This document shows positions 43,786 to 44,804 of a stretch of 44,804 nt of DNA, one piece after another. This DNA comes from Planctomycetales bacterium. Its GTDB lineage: Bacteria > Planctomycetota > Phycisphaerae > SM23-33. The notes below the pieces were generated by a model. The model was not told the origin of the DNA. It searched no databases and saw only the letters and a program-made list of their open reading frames with translations. A program made the position numbers and the translations under genes. The stretch lies in contig JAUWNJ010000026.1 of NCBI GenBank assembly GCA_030612725.1, forward strand, positions 1-44,804. Reading direction: 5' to 3'. The stretch's first letter is position 1. The number at the start of each line of letters is the position of its first letter.

Positions 43786-44706
43786 GTGACACAACACTTG
43801 GCTGGCATGATCATACCGACGTTCACGCCGATGCGAACCGACGGTAGTCTGGACCCGGACGCCATTGACAAACTGGCCGCTGCACTGGTTGACGACGGCG
43901 CGGACGGCGCTTTCGTCTGTGGCTCAACTGGTGAAAGCGTCTCGCTGACCATACCCGAGCGTATCGAGTCGGCCCAACGATGGCGGGCGTCGGTCGGGGA
44001 AAATGTCCCCGTGATAGTCCACGTCGGAAACTCCTGCCTGGACGATTGCAGGACACTCGCCGCCCACGCACAGAAAATCGGCGCTTCGGCGGTGGCGGCC
44101 ATGGCGCCGTGCTTCTTCAAACCCGCGACCGTTGAGGACCTCGCGTTATTTTGTGCCGAAATAGCCTCGGCTGCACCGGAACTACCGTTCTACTTCTACC
44201 ACATGCCGGCCAGGACCGGCGTGAACCTTCCGATGGTGGATTTCCTCAAAGCCGCCTCCGGGCGTATTCCCAACCTCGCCGGTATCAAGTTCACCTCGAA
44301 CGACCTGATGGACCTGGGGCGATGCCTCCGCTTCGACGGAGGAAGGTTCAACATACTCTCCGGCTGCGATGAGATTCTCCTTGCCGGCCTGGCGACCGGC
44401 GCTACCGGCGCGGTGGGAACAACGTTCAACTTCGCCTTCGGACTCTACCGTCGAATCTTCACAGCCTTCCAGTCCGGCGACATGACAGCAGCCCAGGACG
44501 CCCAGGCGAAATCCCGCGAATTAATCGCCGTACTGTCTCGCTTCGGCGGCCTGTCGGCATGCAAGGCGGCGATGAAAATAATCGGCCTGGACTGCGGACC
44601 GGTCCGCCTGCCGCTGAGAAACCTCTCCGATAAACAATGCGACGTCCTCCGCGTCGAACTCGAACGCATCGGATTCTTCGACTTGCGCAAAGCACAGCGA
44701 CCGTAA
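43786..44706 (+). CDS. N-acetylneuraminate lyase / DHDPS-family aldolase
   Basis: A GTG start after AAAGGGA gives 306 residues; an ATG at 43807 is the alternative. The class I aldolase has phosphate/keto-acid loop GSTGE (46-50; DHDPS normally has GTTGE), catalytic Tyr138 in YFYHMP and Schiff-base Lys168 in GIKFTSNDL. FYHMPARTGVNLP favours a sialic acid lyase (NanA) over dihydrodipicolinate synthase. With the sialate O-acetylesterase it suggests use of sialylated glycans, but a related 2-keto-3-deoxy acid aldolase is possible. Confidence 0.82.
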   Translation: MTQHLAGMIIPTFTPMRTDGSLDPDAIDKLAAALVDDGADGAFVCGSTGESVSLTIPERIESAQRWRASVGENVPVIVHVGNSCLDDCRTLAAHAQKIGASAVAAMAPCFFKPATVEDLALFCAEIASAAPELPFYFYHMPARTGVNLPMVDFLKAASGRIPNLAGIKFTSNDLMDLGRCLRFDGGRFNILSGCDEILLAGLATGATGAVGTTFNFAFGLYRRIFTAFQSGDMTAAQDAQAKSRELIAVLSRFGGLSACKAAMKIIGLDCGPVRLPLRNLSDKQCDVLRVELERIGFFDLRKAQRP

Positions 44707-44804
44707 CAGATTATCAAATAGGTTGGTGCCGTGGTGGGGGGGTTTGGGGGGCCGGGTGGTGTGGTTTTGGGGGGGTTTAGTGGTGGGCAAACCCGCGGCC
44801 CCCG
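44707..44804. other. G-rich low-complexity contig end
   Basis: From about 44722 the sequence is G runs with scattered T, closing on GCGGCCCCCG. No gene is seen. This may be an assembly or read-end artefact. Confidence 0.5.

Overview
The window looks like a chromosomal piece of a Planctomycetota bacterium, probably of the Phycisphaerae side. The support is indirect: a secreted protein with a PEP-CTERM tail, a DUF4159/terpenoid-toroid protein, a DUF3604 protein, several URO-D-superfamily proteins that are not HemE, a sialate O-acetylesterase, a beta-helix protein, and many short intergenic palindromes built from iterated words. GC is moderate to high in most genes. One gene (23257-24972) is clearly more AT-rich. 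The last ~80 bases are a G-rich low-complexity tail that may be a contig-end artefact.

Layout. 1-675 has no gene: a long near-perfect palindrome, then ten 10-bp tandem repeats. 676-5252 carries pgi, an opposing membrane coiled-coil protein and hflX. 5374-9798 carries an EF-hand repeat protein, a URO-D-like methyltransferase homologue, hisF and an amidohydrolase. 9898-12953 is a hisD-hisC-hisB run on the minus strand. 13078-14893 is a tRNA-Glu followed by the C-terminal remnant of a tyrosine integrase, an alpha/beta hydrolase, and a second copy of the tRNA 3' end: the outline of a decayed integrative element. 15125-18199 holds dnaK and a second URO-D-like gene. 18327-23218 holds exported or envelope proteins (PEP-CTERM/PKD, beta-helix, a two-domain secreted protein) and a sugar isomerase-like TIM barrel. 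23257-25540 is an accessory patch: a GmrSD-like DUF262/HNH nuclease and a RelE/ParE-type toxin-antitoxin pair. 25636-28448 is a three-gene cassette resembling WbpB-WbpD-WbpE for a diacetamido-uronic acid nucleotide sugar. 28559-29739 is a small FliT/FlgN-like helical protein coupled to a TPR protein. 30049-32617 is gatC-gatA-kduD with ATGA overlaps. 32815-35206 carries infA, a PHP-domain protein and asnS. 35347-44706 carries an L,D-transpeptidase, a DUF3604 protein, rpmB, a tRNA-Leu pseudogene, a sialate O-acetylesterase, an intact tRNA-Leu, a toroid/DUF4159 protein, a CBS-domain protein and an N-acetylneuraminate lyase-like protein.

Working together: housekeeping functions (His biosynthesis, tRNA charging, initiation, Hsp70, ribosome GTPase) are interleaved with genes for handling sugars and acetylated glycans (sialate O-acetylesterase, NanA-like lyase, KduD-like dehydrogenase, beta-helix protein) and for making a surface sugar (Wbp-like cassette).

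The strongest leads for something undescribed are: a 25-bp imperfect palindrome shared, in the same orientation, by the upstream regions of dnaK and the TPR/FliT-like pair; the relict element at tRNA-Glu; the duplicated and decayed tRNA-Leu around the esterase gene; and a genome-wide style of intergenic palindromes whose arms are made of 7-12 bp iterated words. All functional names are from sequence reading alone, with no database search.
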